64,000 nt of DNA, taken from NCBI GenBank assembly GCA_942159475.1, contig OW804097.1:117860013-117924012 (forward strand), in the 5' to 3' direction. The notes below the pieces were generated by a model that was not told the DNA's origin, made no database searches, and saw nothing but the letters and a program-made list of their open reading frames with translations. Both the position numbers and the translations under genes were made by a program. Source of the DNA: Sthenelais limicola. Lineage: Eukaryota; Annelida; Polychaeta; Phyllodocida; Sigalionidae. How positions within the stretch are numbered: the stretch's first letter is position 1; the number at the start of each line of letters is the position of its first letter. Below, piece by piece: positions 27,601 through 34,772 of the stretch.

Positions 27601-30600
27601 GTTAATTTTGCACGATGCCTTCCCCAAGATGCAGATGTCAATGATCGGGTATAGTGCTGGGATTGAATACTAAAGCTTTATTATGTATTTTGTGGTCCTG
27701 GGTATGACCATACCCTTTCTGTCTCTTTTCTCTGTCTCTCTGTCTCCCTTCTCCTCTATCTCTATTTCCTGGGTATGATCATAAAGTGCCTCCCTCTCAG
27801 CTCTCCCGCCCTTGATATGACCATATTAAATGTGTTGATAAGGGCGTAAAGTAACCAATCTCACTCACTCACTCCCTCTCAGCTCTCCCGCCCTTGATAT
27901 AACCATATTAAATGTGTTGATAAGGGCATAAAGCAACCAATGTCACTCTCCCTCTCAGCTCTCCCGCCCTTGATATGACCATATTAAATGTGTTGATAAG
28001 GGCGTAAAGCAACCAATCTCACTCACTCACTCCCTCTCAGCTCTCCCGCCCTTGATATAACCATATTAAATGTGTTGATAAGGGCATAAAGCAACCAATG
28101 TCACTCTCCCTCTCAGCTCTTCCGCCCTTGATATGACCATATTAAATGTGTTGATAAGGGCGTAAAGTAACCAATCTCACTCACGCCTATTATGTTCATG
28201 GGTTTTCGAATAAATTAATGTAACTAGGTTCCATAATTATTCCTATTTGTCGATTTCAACCCGAGACTGTGAACGATGAATTTGAATGAAAGTATTTTCA
28301 TCACTCCGTCAATTGAACAAAAGTGACTGAACAATTAATTTCTCCAGATATGAAATCTTATGTTATGTTATGTGATTACACAAGATATGTAACCTTACAT
28401 ATTTAGTAAATTCTGCTAAATTAGGCTGCAATCTGGTCAATACTAGGTAAATCCGAGTATATTCGGCATTGCATTGATTCTAGCAATCTGTTTGGTTAGG
28501 TTGAACTGTATTTTGAATTTCATTCTTGTCTTAAATGTGGGTTATTTGAGAAGATTGGTGAAGGCGAATTGTACATTTTCTGAAAACTTGACTCAATTAT
28601 GCCTATTGCTACACCGGTCATGACGAAAAGTGACCCCAATCGAAAAGTGACCCATGGGTCAATTTTCGGCAATCGAAAAGTGACCCACCCCATCGAAAAT
28701 TGACCCCCCACCCCCACCCCACCCCACCCTGTGAAATTAAAAAGTGTCCACATAGTCTGACCTTGAATAACTTTCAAAGTCAAAATTATTATCAAATAAT
28801 GATGATAATTATCTGAAATGAAGCTAAATAATAATAATAATATGCGTCTACCTTGGCATGTCTTGCCATCAGCATGTAGTCTGAATCCTGGCCGACATCT
28901 ACAGTGGAAGTGGCCATTGTATCCGTCCTGACAGACTTGTTCACAACCTCCATTGTTGATCCCACAGCCTCCAACAGCTACAGATGAACCAACACAAACA
29001 TCAACATCAACCTCTCTAATATAGGCATGGGGCCTTATGTAACCATAAGGTATAACATAATATTCATATTATATAGCAAAATTAATCTATTACAAATAAT
29101 TATAAGCCTTTCTACGAAATCATTATCATGTGGAACTTGTGACATCAAGATCATTCTTTTATTTCTATAGAAGAATTTCTTAAACATACTTAAGGATAAA
29201 TACGATTAAAATCAACAAACTTTCTATAAGACTTTCTACATTGTAGTATAATGATCTGCGATGATAGGTGGAAATCATTATGTTCAAAGATAATCTACTA
29301 TAGGGGAAATATATAGCCGACTATATAGGGCTATGGTGGTTCTATAGACTAGGCCTGGCTCTTCTACATGTAACAATGACAATTAAGGGTGGTCTCCACT
29401 GGCTGCGATAAGCTCTGCAGTAAACCTTGCGATGGTGCTGTGATGGTGAAAAGTGGCGAGGTATGGCCAGTAATCCATGTAGGCAGGACCTCATCATTCC
29501 TCTCCACCTACAGAACCAGCACAAACCATCGTAAGGCTTACCGCAGAGCTTATCGCAGCCAGTGGAGTCCACCCTTTACACAGCCCCAATAATTAAGCAA
29601 TTTAAGCGGCTAAACTGTACATATTTATAAGTTGCAAGCTGGTGAAGGGCACGTGAGAAAACAAAGATAAAACGTTGTGAATTAAAGTATGTACTCAATA
29701 CATGTTTGATTTGTTAGTTAAATATACATTATGCTTTTAATGGTTTGCCTCAATGTGTTTAATTTAACGCCATTCGGGAGAAAAAAAGATATCAGACGAA
29801 TTCCAAAAGTTGTGAAAGAAAATGTCCTTCTTTATAATTGTCAAATATTATATTAATTGATATTATTTCACGGCATGTCAAAGTTTTGATGATAAAGTTA
29901 CTGTTTTCATTATATTATACGCGGTAATATGGGGTAATTTATTAAAAAGTAATCTATTGAATAGAAATGAAATTATAAGCAAAACATGCAACCAGTATGT
30001 TGGTAAATAATGGAGCATTTAATGTGTCACTTGTCTCCGTAAACGACACAGTTGAATGCAAAAGGTACAATGAAAGCAATGCATTTGAGGGTTATCTTGA
30101 CTTGGAATACATGATGTTTGAAGACACTAAAGGGTGGTCTCCACTGGCTGCGGTAAGCCTTGCGGTAAGCCTTGCGGTAAGCCTTGCGATGGTGTTGTGA
30201 TAGTGAGGACCTGCCTACATGGCCAGTGAACCAACTAGGCAGGACCTCTTCATTCCTCTCCACCTACAGAACCAGCACAAACCATCGCAAGGCTTACCGC
30301 AGAGATTACCGCAGCCAGTGGAGACCACCCTTTAGTGGAGAATTTTGCAAGCAATGCTGAGATATGGACTAACTACATGTGTCAATTCAGTTGTCCAGAC
30401 AGCACACTCTTAGAAAATAGTAAAATGATTCATCTATCTTATCTTTATGTTTGCAAAACGATAACTCTCAAACCTTATGCTTTATTTCCTTTAGCCAGGG
30501 TTTTGAAAAATAAAAAGCCCAAATCCAGGGGAGAAAGAAGTAAATAATTATTTTCCTACAAAATCTCATATACCTGTTGCATTAGGCCCTAGAATTTACA

Positions 30601-33427
30601 CAAACAACAACACAGATATAAGTCACCAAAGAAAATGAGATCGATGGAAATAGTAATCCTAAGACATGCATGGCGATTGCACACTTTTAATTAAATATTG
30701 GTCGCGGAGAAGGGACTGGTCATTTTATAACTATAGGAGATCAATGATAAAGTCAGACTAGTTTATTGACAAAACAAATTAGGGCAATATTTTGAAGTAT
30801 TTTATTTTGTGGGACAAATTAATAATCAAATATGTGTCACCGCCATGTAGATAACAAATACTACTACTAGAAGAGAATCACATCAGCGAGCCGTATTTCC
30901 AAATGGAACAAGCTCATGCCAATGCACCTATTATTGGTGCCACGATATAATAATTTATTTGAAAAGAAACACTGATAACTGACATCGTTACTTCGTAGTT
31001 TTCTACTTTACGAAATGAAACGTATCATATCTGTGACATTTTTGTCAATAAGATTTGTTACGGAAGAAAAACTCGGTGGATGAAAATTATTAATCAAGGA
31101 AACAAAAGATTTAAATACTGTTGACGAATATTTAAGTGCGTGGCATTCGGTTTATGGGTATAAAATAAAATATTGAATAGGATGGTTCTGGTCAGGAAAA
31201 AATAAATACAAGTCCCTCACGACCCTATAATATGCAACACAGAAATAAGCTATAGAAATATATTTATATAAAAAAATATTCTTTGTCATTGGTTTGAAAT
31301 TGACAAATGGTGAGAGGCCTTAATTGTCAAACGTGTAATGCAAATGGCCGATTTACTTATCAAACTTCGACATAATATGTACAATAGATGTTATGGTCGA
31401 GAAACAAACTATTGCAATCATGGAGAAACGGGTACAATATACAAATATGCAATATATATAATATACACACACTGAGTATGAGACAATGCAATCTACATAG
31501 TACACTCAAATTTCCTGTCTGGGAGCTGAAAAGTAAATTGAGGTCTATATTTTCCAGACCAGGGAGGTACGTCGTGTATATAATATACCTCCCTGTCCAG
31601 ACTAACAAGTGTTTTTTTCTATTTGAAATGAAATAAGTCCAAGGTGTACTCATGCATATAACTATTTCTGTATCCCTGAAACAAATCAGGTGTTTCAGGG
31701 AGAAGAATGAACTTACAAGTCTTGTCAAAAAGGGAAGATGAACATGTGTACTATAGTTTCTATGGACTTTTTTTTCTTTCTTTTTTATCCTTTTTTTTAT
31801 GGACTTATTTCAACATCAAATTGAAGAAGAAAGACTCTTCATTCAAGTCTTAAAACATTCATCATGTCCAGGCGAGTGAAGTGGCCACACGACAAGATCT
31901 AACTAAATCTAAGAAGAAGATACTATGATACGTTCTTGCATTCTATACTACATCTTGCACTGGGACTACTTTCACTTACGTATGCACGTCCGGCCGTCCG
32001 AGTGGATGCGTTGTCCGGTTGGACATTCACAGTTAAACCCACCATGCGTATTAAGACACCGGAACTGACAGCCGCCATTATGGTTGGCACATTCGTCAAT
32101 GTCTGCGCGGTGTGAAAACAGTGGTATGGAGAATAGTTGAAAAGGCTGGGTATATATGTTGTGCGTTTTATAGATCAGTAGTCCTGGGGCCTGTTTCATA
32201 ACGTTCATAACTCAAATATCTCTTGTTAAAGCTGTACTCTCATTAATGTTGGTCGAAAACTAAATACTTTCTTCTTTTTGTTTCATTCTTTTCCAACCAT
32301 CTAAAAGTCATTTGATTTGTGAGATTTTGTCCGGTAGTTCTCCTACAGTTATATGCTTCATAAAGGTCTACATTTTTATTTCGAGGACCCGCCAAACTGC
32401 TTTCCTGGGATGACTTCACTTATTATCGCTCACCGGCGGCCGTTTTTACTCGGCTGATTCGACTTAAACCTTTTGTATTAACATATAACAGGAAAATATT
32501 GATGAAATCGGTCCCATAACTAATAATTTCATTGAATTTGTTAAAGATTTTGTTTGTCATAATAGCTAAGAATGCAGCTTTGATTAAGCTATTTGTCCGT
32601 AAGCTGGTAGGAAATTCCAAATATAATAATATAAATAGCATTGTGTTTATAATGAATTGGTGAAGGTAAATAATATCACTTAGAATCCCAAGAAACAACT
32701 GGAAATGTTTGGTTGTGGTTTAGTTTGACTTTTTATAATAAATTCCTTCCCTAAAAGTTCCTTACCAGCTGCTTAGGAAGAACAATTAGCTAAGTAAGAA
32801 AGAGTATAGGAATTGTTTTGAAACAGGCCCTAATGGATACCAGCCAAGGGAAGGAACAGGTGTAACATATTCTTTTTATGGCTTCTTCGATGATTTTCTT
32901 TTTCAGAGTTGTGAAGGCAATTTTAAAGGATAGATTCGGTGGTATTTGTGGAGAGAGGGGCAGGTTAGTGATAATTATTTGTACTGTTCACGTGATATTT
33001 CAAGTACGTTTCCTCATTCAATATTGTCAAATTATGTACATGTATACATGTGAAGAATCAAATAAAGATATTGCCAAATAATTAGCTGAATTCGTAATTA
33101 AACCTTAAATCAGTAGAAACACAATCAATCGAAAAGCGATTTGTAACTGCTTGATATGATTATAATAATTATGTGCATATTCCTTATTTCTAAAAGTTAA
33201 ATTCAGATTCTCAGTAGAGTGGAGATATTATGGTGAAAATAAAGCCATTTTCAACTGTTGGGAGTGAATTCATGTGTTACGTCGGTGGATATATATCGGT
33301 GGAGATGTGTTAGGTTGTAGATAGTATAACAGCTCCTATGCAGAGCCGTCAAAGAAGTTGAAAAGGCCCTTTGTGATATAACCACATTAATAGACTTTCC
33401 TACAATATGTGGCATTTGTTGAATCAA

Positions 33428-33493
<66 letters not shown>

Positions 33494-33920
33494 GTCAGAT
33501 TTTCAGAAAATGTACAATTGGCAGCTGTACGCATTTAGTAAATTCTGCTGCAATTTGGTCAATGCTAGGTAAATTCGAGTATATTTGGCATTGCATTGAT
33601 TGTAGCAATCTGTTTGGTTAGGTTGGACTGTATTTTTAACTTTATTTTCGTCTGAAATTTGGGTTATTTGAGAAAATTGGTGAAGGGGAATTGTACATTT
33701 TCTGAAAATCTGACCCATATACTAAACTAGGAACATGTTCTCTGTTTCGTTATTAACAGAGACTGAAAGTGTAAAACTGAAAGAGGTCAATCCTTACCTT
33801 CGCATGTTTTTCTATCCTGTGAGAGAGTGAACCCAGGGGGACACTTGCAGCGGAAAGACCCGATGGTATTACTACAGCTGTGTTCACATCCTCCATTATT
33901 TACCGAGCATTCGTTCTCAT
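638..33920 (-). CDS. MEGF6-like multiple-EGF protein gene, 24 exons, both ends incomplete
   Basis: Seen: 24 exons with GT-AG borders and matching phases give 1,121 codons with no internal stop. Order of modules: eight EGF of the calcium-binding type (exons at 33798, 31980, 28852, 26887, 26339, 25215, 22709, 20208), a Cys-free linker (16502), then 17 EGF/laminin-like modules (11963 to 638). Several N-terminal modules start with the Ca-binding motif D-x-(D/N)-E-C; C-terminal ones follow the pattern CPxGxYGxxC...CxCxNGAxCDxxxGxCxCxxGWxGxxC. Known for the family: MEGF6 and MEGF10-type proteins are secreted or surface proteins used in adhesion and engulfment. Inference: extracellular, disulfide-rich rod. 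No signal peptide or EMI domain was found upstream, and no transmembrane segment or stop is reached before the left edge. A fibrillin/SCUBE-like relative is less likely because the second block has no TB or CUB domain. Confidence 0.85.
1348..1476 (-). CDS. EGF gene exon 23: EGF-like, 129-nt module
   Basis: 129 nt, phase 1-1. [16 protein letters not shown] ... [10 protein letters not shown]. Acceptor TTCCTTAG, donor C|GTAAGT. Confidence 0.88.
1750..1878 (-). CDS. EGF gene exon 22: EGF-like, 129-nt module
   Basis: 129 nt, phase 1-1. [16 protein letters not shown] ... [10 protein letters not shown]. Donor C|GTATGT. Confidence 0.87.
1928..2185. repeat. Dispersed repeat, family M, copy 1
   Basis: Starts TACATACGTATGTGATTTCA and ends near CCATTAGGTATAATTA. 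Shared with 9780-10059; contains a short palindrome around CCCCTTTGGGGTG. Begins about 50 bp upstream of the acceptor of the exon at 1750. Confidence 0.7.
2348..2476 (-). CDS. EGF gene exon 21: EGF-like, 129-nt module
   Basis: 129 nt, phase 1-1. [16 protein letters not shown] ... [10 protein letters not shown]. Acceptor CATTAG, donor A|GTAAGT. Confidence 0.87.
2739..3142. mobile_element. MITE family D (TGAGTCA ends), copy 1
   Basis: Ends are inverted copies of TTCAGGAAAATGAGTCA. The right end stops 32 bp beyond the donor of the exon at 3175. About 400 bp, AT-rich, no ORF. Confidence 0.8.
3175..3303 (-). CDS. EGF gene exon 20: EGF-like, 129-nt module
   Basis: 129 nt, phase 1-1. [16 protein letters not shown] ... 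[10 protein letters not shown]. Acceptor TTGCAG, donor G|GTACTT. Confidence 0.87.
3503..3719. mobile_element. Near-perfect 210-bp palindrome, probably a MITE
   Basis: Arms read AGCCTGGGTTCCACTG ... and its complement at the far end, with a central AATTCAAACATGTTTGAATT. Arms contain several GCTACTTCTCCCGCTACT-type words. Only copy in the window. Confidence 0.7.
4015..4259 (-). CDS. EGF gene exon 19: two EGF-like modules in one exon
   Basis: 245 nt, phase 2 in and phase 1 out. Two modules of very similar sequence, [16 protein letters not shown] and [16 protein letters not shown], lie in one exon. This is the only complete two-module exon and suggests intron loss or an intra-exon duplication. 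Confidence 0.87.
4320..4370 (-). repeat. Duplicated 3' splice site of the exon at 4015
   Basis: On the minus strand this holds ATATCCAACAG|ATTCTATGG, nearly the same as the true acceptor ATATCCAACAG|ATTTTATGG at 4250-4270. The exon-like part diverges after FYGL. Confidence 0.6.
4664..4805 (-). CDS. EGF gene exon 18: EGF-like
   Basis: 142 nt, phase 1 in and phase 2 out. [16 protein letters not shown] ... [10 protein letters not shown], then EKPCPSG running into the next exon. Donor GG|GTACGT. Confidence 0.84.
5121..5249 (-). CDS. EGF gene exon 17: EGF-like, 129-nt module
   Basis: 129 nt, phase 1-1. [16 protein letters not shown] ... [15 protein letters not shown] begins about 25 bp upstream of the acceptor, so the branch point is either very close to the exon or inside the element. 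Confidence 0.87.
5274..5615. mobile_element. MITE family L, copy 1
   Basis: Terminal inverted repeat TTAGGGAGGTTCAGCAAG with its complement at the far end. Internal word ACGTATCCGTATCCGTATC. Starts 25 bp upstream of the acceptor of the exon at 5121. Confidence 0.75.
6067..6459. mobile_element. MITE family D, copy 2
   Basis: Same ends as the copy at 2739. The right end stops 25 bp beyond the donor of the exon at 6485. Confidence 0.8.
6485..6613 (-). CDS. EGF gene exon 16: EGF-like, acceptor inside a tandem repeat
   Basis: 129 nt, phase 1-1. [16 protein letters not shown] ... [10 protein letters not shown]. The acceptor (ATTCCCACAG at 6614-6615) is the exon-proximal copy of an array of eight identical 31-bp units, each with the same acceptor. 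Confidence 0.86.
6611..6858 (-). repeat. Tandem array of a 31-bp unit, 8 perfect copies, each a 3' splice site
   Basis: Unit is 31 bp, perfectly repeated eight times by my count. On the minus strand each unit has AATTGATTATTCCCACAG, the acceptor of the exon at 6485. The array begins at the exon border and runs upstream into the intron. Confidence 0.92.
7058..7186 (-). CDS. EGF gene exon 15: EGF-like, 129-nt module
   Basis: 129 nt, phase 1-1. [16 protein letters not shown] ... [10 protein letters not shown]. Acceptor TTGTAG, donor C|GTGAGC. Confidence 0.87.
7542..7576. repeat. Poly-A run
   Basis: About 35 bases, nearly all A, inside the intron. Possible site of assembly or length error. Confidence 0.8.
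7629..7867. mobile_element. MITE family A (GGGTCAGATTTTCAG ends), subfamily a
   Basis: About 240 bp with inverted ends (GTGTCAGATTTTCAGAAA and its complement). Subfamily a is marked by GCTGCAATTTGGTCAATACT. Confidence 0.8.
8075..8253. mobile_element. Palindromic MITE family B, copy 1
   Basis: Ends CCCTGCCCACACACAGCCGA and its complement; the whole element folds back on itself. Confidence 0.8.
8385..8510 (-). CDS. EGF gene exon 14: EGF-like
   Basis: 126 nt, phase 1-1. [16 protein letters not shown] ... [10 protein letters not shown]. One codon shorter than the usual 129-nt module exon. Confidence 0.86.
9043..9229 (-). CDS. EGF gene exon 13: one and a half EGF-like modules
   Basis: 187 nt, phase 0 in and phase 1 out. 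[15 protein letters not shown] completes the split module; [15 protein letters not shown] ... [10 protein letters not shown] is the next. Acceptor GCACAG, donor C|GTGAGT. Confidence 0.84.
9405..9646. mobile_element. MITE family A, subfamily b, reversed
   Basis: Inverted ends as in other family A copies; subfamily b is marked by TTTAACATAACAGAACT in this orientation. Confidence 0.8.
9780..10059. repeat. Dispersed repeat, family M, copy 2
   Basis: Same sequence as 1928-2185 with an extra ~35-bp stretch inside. Ends about 47 bp before the donor of the exon at 10106. Confidence 0.7.
10106..10308 (-). CDS. EGF gene exon 12: one and a half EGF-like modules
   Basis: 203 nt, phase 1 in and phase 0 out. 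[15 protein letters not shown] ... [10 protein letters not shown], then the first half of a module ending GCDPK. The following intron interrupts the module between its fourth and fifth Cys. Confidence 0.84.
10830..11180. mobile_element. MITE family E (CAATAGGGGAGTTGCAT ends), copy 1
   Basis: Starts CAATAGGGGAGTTGCATAG and ends GACATGCAAATCCCCTATTG. About 350 bp; includes CATGCGCAGTG near the right end. Confidence 0.8.
11244..11373 (-). CDS. EGF gene exon 11: EGF-like
   Basis: 130 nt, phase 0 in and phase 1 out. [19 protein letters not shown] ... [10 protein letters not shown], then DGCQP. Acceptor CTTTCAG, donor G|GTAAGT. Confidence 0.86.
11545..11925. mobile_element. MITE family D, copy 3, left end lost
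   Basis: Right end ACTTATGACTCATTTTCC is intact and stops 37 bp beyond the donor of the exon at 11963. Internal sequence is in the opposite orientation to copies 1 and 2. Confidence 0.75.
11963..12108 (-). CDS. EGF gene exon 10: EGF-like
   Basis: 146 nt, phase 1 in and phase 0 out. [14 protein letters not shown] ... [12 protein letters not shown], then the first residues of the next module (NETCPE). Acceptor TTACAG, donor GAG|GTATGA. Confidence 0.85.
12219..12441. mobile_element. Palindromic MITE family C, copy 1
   Basis: Arms GGGTGGTGTCCACTGGCTGC and complement. Left arm holds four 12-bp GGTAAGC-containing units, right arm two. Confidence 0.8.
13032..13231. mobile_element. Palindromic MITE family C, copy 2
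   Basis: Arms GGGTGGTCTCCACTGGCTG and complement; two GGTAAGC units in each arm. Confidence 0.8.
13640..14450. mobile_element. MITE family D, copies 4 and 5 in direct tandem
   Basis: Two ~400-bp copies head to tail, meeting near 14048. All four ends keep ATGAGTCAT or its variant next to GCGACTTATGA-type sequence. Confidence 0.8.
14451..16078. other. Unique AT-rich intron sequence
   Basis: No coding exon, known repeat or RNA gene seen in this part of the 4.4-kb intron. Confidence 0.5.
16079..16429. mobile_element. MITE family E, copy 2
   Basis: Same ends as 10830-11180. The right end lies about 70 bp from the donor of the linker exon at 16502. Confidence 0.8.
16502..16642 (-). CDS. EGF gene exon 9: Cys-free Pro-rich linker
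   Basis: 141 nt, phase 1-1, 47 codons without any cysteine. Contains [18 protein letters not shown] and ends FKGPGRPRI. Acceptor CTAAACAG, donor G|GTATGT. It separates the Ca-binding EGF block from the laminin-like EGF block and probably acts as a flexible or protease-accessible hinge. It is supported by open frame, good splice sites and exact phase fit; no family is recognised. Confidence 0.72.
17101..17205. mobile_element. ~100-bp palindromic MITE, family H, copy 2
   Basis: Same arms as the copy at position 3, flanked by GTCCACCAAG and CTTAGTGGAC. It lies inside a chance open frame on the plus strand. Confidence 0.75.
17834..18035. mobile_element. Palindromic MITE family B, copy 2
   Basis: AAACCCTGCCCACACTCAGC start and complementary end; centre AACATAAACCAGG with its complement. 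Confidence 0.8.
18541..18771. mobile_element. Palindromic MITE family B, copy 3
   Basis: Same arms; the right arm has an extra ~25 bp with a doubled GACCTAGG word. Confidence 0.8.
19090..19331. mobile_element. MITE family A, subfamily a, reversed
   Basis: ATGGGTCAGATTTTCAG start, CTGACCCATA end. Confidence 0.82.
19744..19957. mobile_element. Palindromic MITE family C, copy 3
   Basis: Two GGTAAGC units in the left arm, three in the right. Confidence 0.8.
20208..20333 (-). CDS. EGF gene exon 8: Ca-binding EGF
   Basis: 126 nt, phase 1-1. [16 protein letters not shown] start and CMK end; acceptor TATTTCAG, donor A|GTAAGT. Last module of the N-terminal block. Confidence 0.88.
21220..21290 (-). 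other. tRNA-like sequence, probably a tRNA-derived SINE head or pseudogene
   Basis: 71 nt with full cloverleaf geometry on the minus strand: TAGCTCAGTGGTAGAGCA (A box), five-pair anticodon stem TTGGA/TCCAA, and CGGGGTTCGGTTCCCCG (T arm, B box). The loop gives anticodon GTC, but position 33 is C instead of T and the acceptor stem has about three mismatches, so a working tRNA-Asp is unlikely. Flanked by repeated GAACCTGCTG words. Confidence 0.6.
21974..22668. repeat. Dispersed repeat, family P, copy split by other sequence
   Basis: Ends AAACGTATTTATTTTCGTGC and AATACGTTTACAGTA match the intact ~215-bp form at 55458. A separate palindrome (22238-22352) lies inside. Confidence 0.5.
22238..22352. 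repeat. 115-bp inverted repeat
   Basis: Arms GGTGGCAGCACTGAGT and ACTCAGTGCTGCCATC with a ~60-bp loop containing AGAGCATATAGAGCTC. Confidence 0.65.
22709..22837 (-). CDS. EGF gene exon 7: Ca-binding EGF
   Basis: 129 nt, phase 1-1. [12 protein letters not shown] start with a CC pair, then [16 protein letters not shown]. Acceptor CTTGCAG. The donor used here is G|GTTGGT; a better-looking GTGAAG four bases downstream would break phase with the next exon. Confidence 0.8.
23350..23551. mobile_element. Palindromic MITE family B, copy 4
   Basis: ACCCTGCCCACACACAGCCG start and complementary end. Confidence 0.8.
23710..23912. mobile_element. Palindromic MITE family B, copy 5
   Basis: Same arms as copy 4, only 160 bp away. 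Confidence 0.8.
24638..24671. repeat. (AAT)n microsatellite
   Basis: About 11 uninterrupted AAT units. Confidence 0.85.
24786..25162. mobile_element. MITE family D, copy 6
   Basis: TTTCAGGAAAATGAGTCA start and complementary end. The right end stops 53 bp beyond the donor of the exon at 25215. Confidence 0.8.
25215..25352 (-). CDS. EGF gene exon 6: EGF, acceptor inside a tandem repeat
   Basis: 138 nt, phase 1-1. A short N-terminal extension (IKMQVINS) precedes [12 protein letters not shown] ... IQADGRTC. The chosen acceptor, CTATTTTTCAG at 25353-25354, is the last copy of a 31-bp tandem array, and the first bases of the exon belong to the repeat unit. A closer AG at 25345-25346 also fits the frame but has a poor pyrimidine tract. 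Confidence 0.78.
25350..25757 (-). repeat. Tandem array of a 31-bp unit, about 13 copies, each a 3' splice site
   Basis: About 13 copies, a few with single-base changes. On the minus strand each has ATGCTATTTTTCAG, the acceptor of the exon at 25215. The first copy straddles the exon border. Confidence 0.92.
26339..26461 (-). CDS. EGF gene exon 5: Ca-binding EGF
   Basis: 123 nt, phase 1-1. [16 protein letters not shown] start and GNDGRTC end. Acceptor TTTTCAG, donor A|GTAAGA. Confidence 0.88.
26887..27009 (-). CDS. EGF gene exon 4: EGF with two possible acceptors
   Basis: 123 nt, phase 1-1, reading [15 protein letters not shown] ... LEPDRKSC. A second AG six bases downstream gives a 117-nt exon starting at 27003 in the same frame, which would bring a DPC start directly after the previous module. 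Either acceptor keeps the protein open. Confidence 0.82.
27058..27319. mobile_element. MITE family D, copy 7, internally deleted
   Basis: Starts about 49 bp upstream of the acceptor of the exon at 26887. The right end, CAACTTATGACTC, is decayed. Confidence 0.65.
27780..28186. repeat. Satellite-like array, alternating ~82- and ~75-bp units
   Basis: Five units, each CTCTCAGCTCTCCCGCCCTT ... GTGTTGATAAGGGC. Long units carry GATATGACC and end in CACTCACTCACTC; short units carry GATATAACC and end in GTCACTCTC. The two types alternate. Confidence 0.8.
28397..28596. mobile_element. MITE family A, subfamily a, left end missing
   Basis: Internal sequence and right end match family A. Confidence 0.7.
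28610..28720. repeat. Short tandem words ATCGAAAAGTGACCC
   Basis: Four or five imperfect repeats followed by a C-rich CCCCACCC tract. Confidence 0.6.
28852..28977 (-). CDS. EGF gene exon 3: EGF without Ca motif
   Basis: 126 nt, phase 1-1. It reads [15 protein letters not shown] ... [10 protein letters not shown]. The D-x-D-E-C start is replaced by VGGC, so calcium binding is doubtful. The extra residues make it one codon longer than its neighbours. Confidence 0.85.
29386..29577. mobile_element. Palindromic MITE family C, copy 4
   Basis: Two units per arm, with several base changes, so older than the others. Confidence 0.75.
30130..30333. mobile_element. Palindromic MITE family C, copy 5
   Basis: Three GGTAAGC units in the left arm, two in the right. 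Confidence 0.8.
30334..31979. other. Unique AT-rich intron sequence
   Basis: No exon, RNA gene or repeat family recognised. A short inverted repeat, GGGAGGTACGTCGTGTATAT with a partial complement, lies near 31560. Confidence 0.5.
31980..32102 (-). CDS. EGF gene exon 2: Ca-binding EGF
   Basis: 123 nt, phase 1-1. Joined to the previous exon it reads [18 protein letters not shown]. Canonical Ca-binding EGF with the GxxCxCPxGxxxxxDGRTC ending. Acceptor GCGCAG, donor C|GTAAGT. Confidence 0.88.
32103..33428. other. Intron without recognised features
   Basis: AT-rich. No family identified. Confidence 0.45.
33429..33490. repeat. (TA)n microsatellite
   Basis: About 30 TA units ending exactly at the left end of a family A MITE, as expected of an element that inserts at TA. 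Confidence 0.85.
33490..33720. mobile_element. MITE family A, subfamily a
   Basis: TGGGTCAGATTTTCAG start, CTGACCCATA end; lies inside the TA-rich tract. Confidence 0.82.
33798..33920 (-). CDS. EGF gene exon 1 of those seen: Ca-binding EGF
   Basis: 123 nt, phase 1-1. It begins [16 protein letters not shown] and has six Cys in EGF spacing, with the Ca-binding start motif. Donor is GAAG|GTAAGG; acceptor is TTGCAG. The upstream partner exon must end in phase 1 and was not found. Confidence 0.85.
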
Positions 33921-33984
33921 CTGCAATTAAGAAAAAGGAACAATGATATCAGATGATATTACCTTCAGCAATGCTTTCAGAATT

Positions 33985-34150
33985 GGTGAGTGAGTGAGAC
34001 TGGTTGCTTTTACGCCCTTATCAACACATTTAATATGGTTATATCAAGGGCGGGAGAGCTGAGAGGGAGGCAGTTTATGATCATACTCAGGAAATAGAGA
34101 TAGAGAAGAAGGAACAGAGAGACAGAAAAAGAGACAGAAAGGCACTTTAA
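33985..34150. repeat. Single reversed unit of the 82/75-bp satellite sequence
   Basis: GCCCTTATCAACACATTTAA and GGCGGGAGAGCTGAGAGGGA match the array at 27780 in reverse, followed by the AGAGACAGAAAAAGAGACAG tail also seen near 55850. Confidence 0.75.
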
Positions 34151-34529
34151 GGTCTTTCAGAATTGCCTATGGTGTATGTTACATTATACATCATCCCAGT
34201 ATATCATTTCTAAAACATATATAAACAATTAGAGTGATAACGATACAAAAATATACATTTATTTACAAGCTGAATGGAAACAAGACATTACCATTCAAGA
34301 TGACTAGTTCAACTGAATGCCACTAGTGGACGCCAGTGGACCAAGGCATGTTCTTCAACCAACCTTGGCCGATATTTGTCTTATAATGACAGGTAGAGCG
34401 TGTCCTGAATGGCGGACACCTCTAAATATTTCAGTATTTAGCCGGGCCAACTTCCAAATCTAATGGGAAGGTTCCAACACATGCTATAGACTGATGGAAC
34501 TTTAGATCGCATGAGCTACCATTACCATT

Positions 34530-34772
34530 TATGGGTCAGATTTTCCCAAAATGTACAATTGCCAGCTCTTCACATTTTAGGAAATTCTGCTAAATTACCC
34601 TGAAAAATGATGAATACCAGGTATATCTGAGTATATTCAGTGTCGAATTGATTTATAGTATAAGTTCTGCTATGTTAAACTGTATTTTGAAGCTAATTTC
34701 TGTCTTGAATTTGGGTTATTTGAGAGAATTCATGAAGGCCAATTGTATATTTTCAGAAAATCTGACCTTTAT
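34530..34772. mobile_element. MITE family A, subfamily b
   Basis: ATGGGTCAGATTTTCCC start, TCTGACCTTTATA end. Confidence 0.78.
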
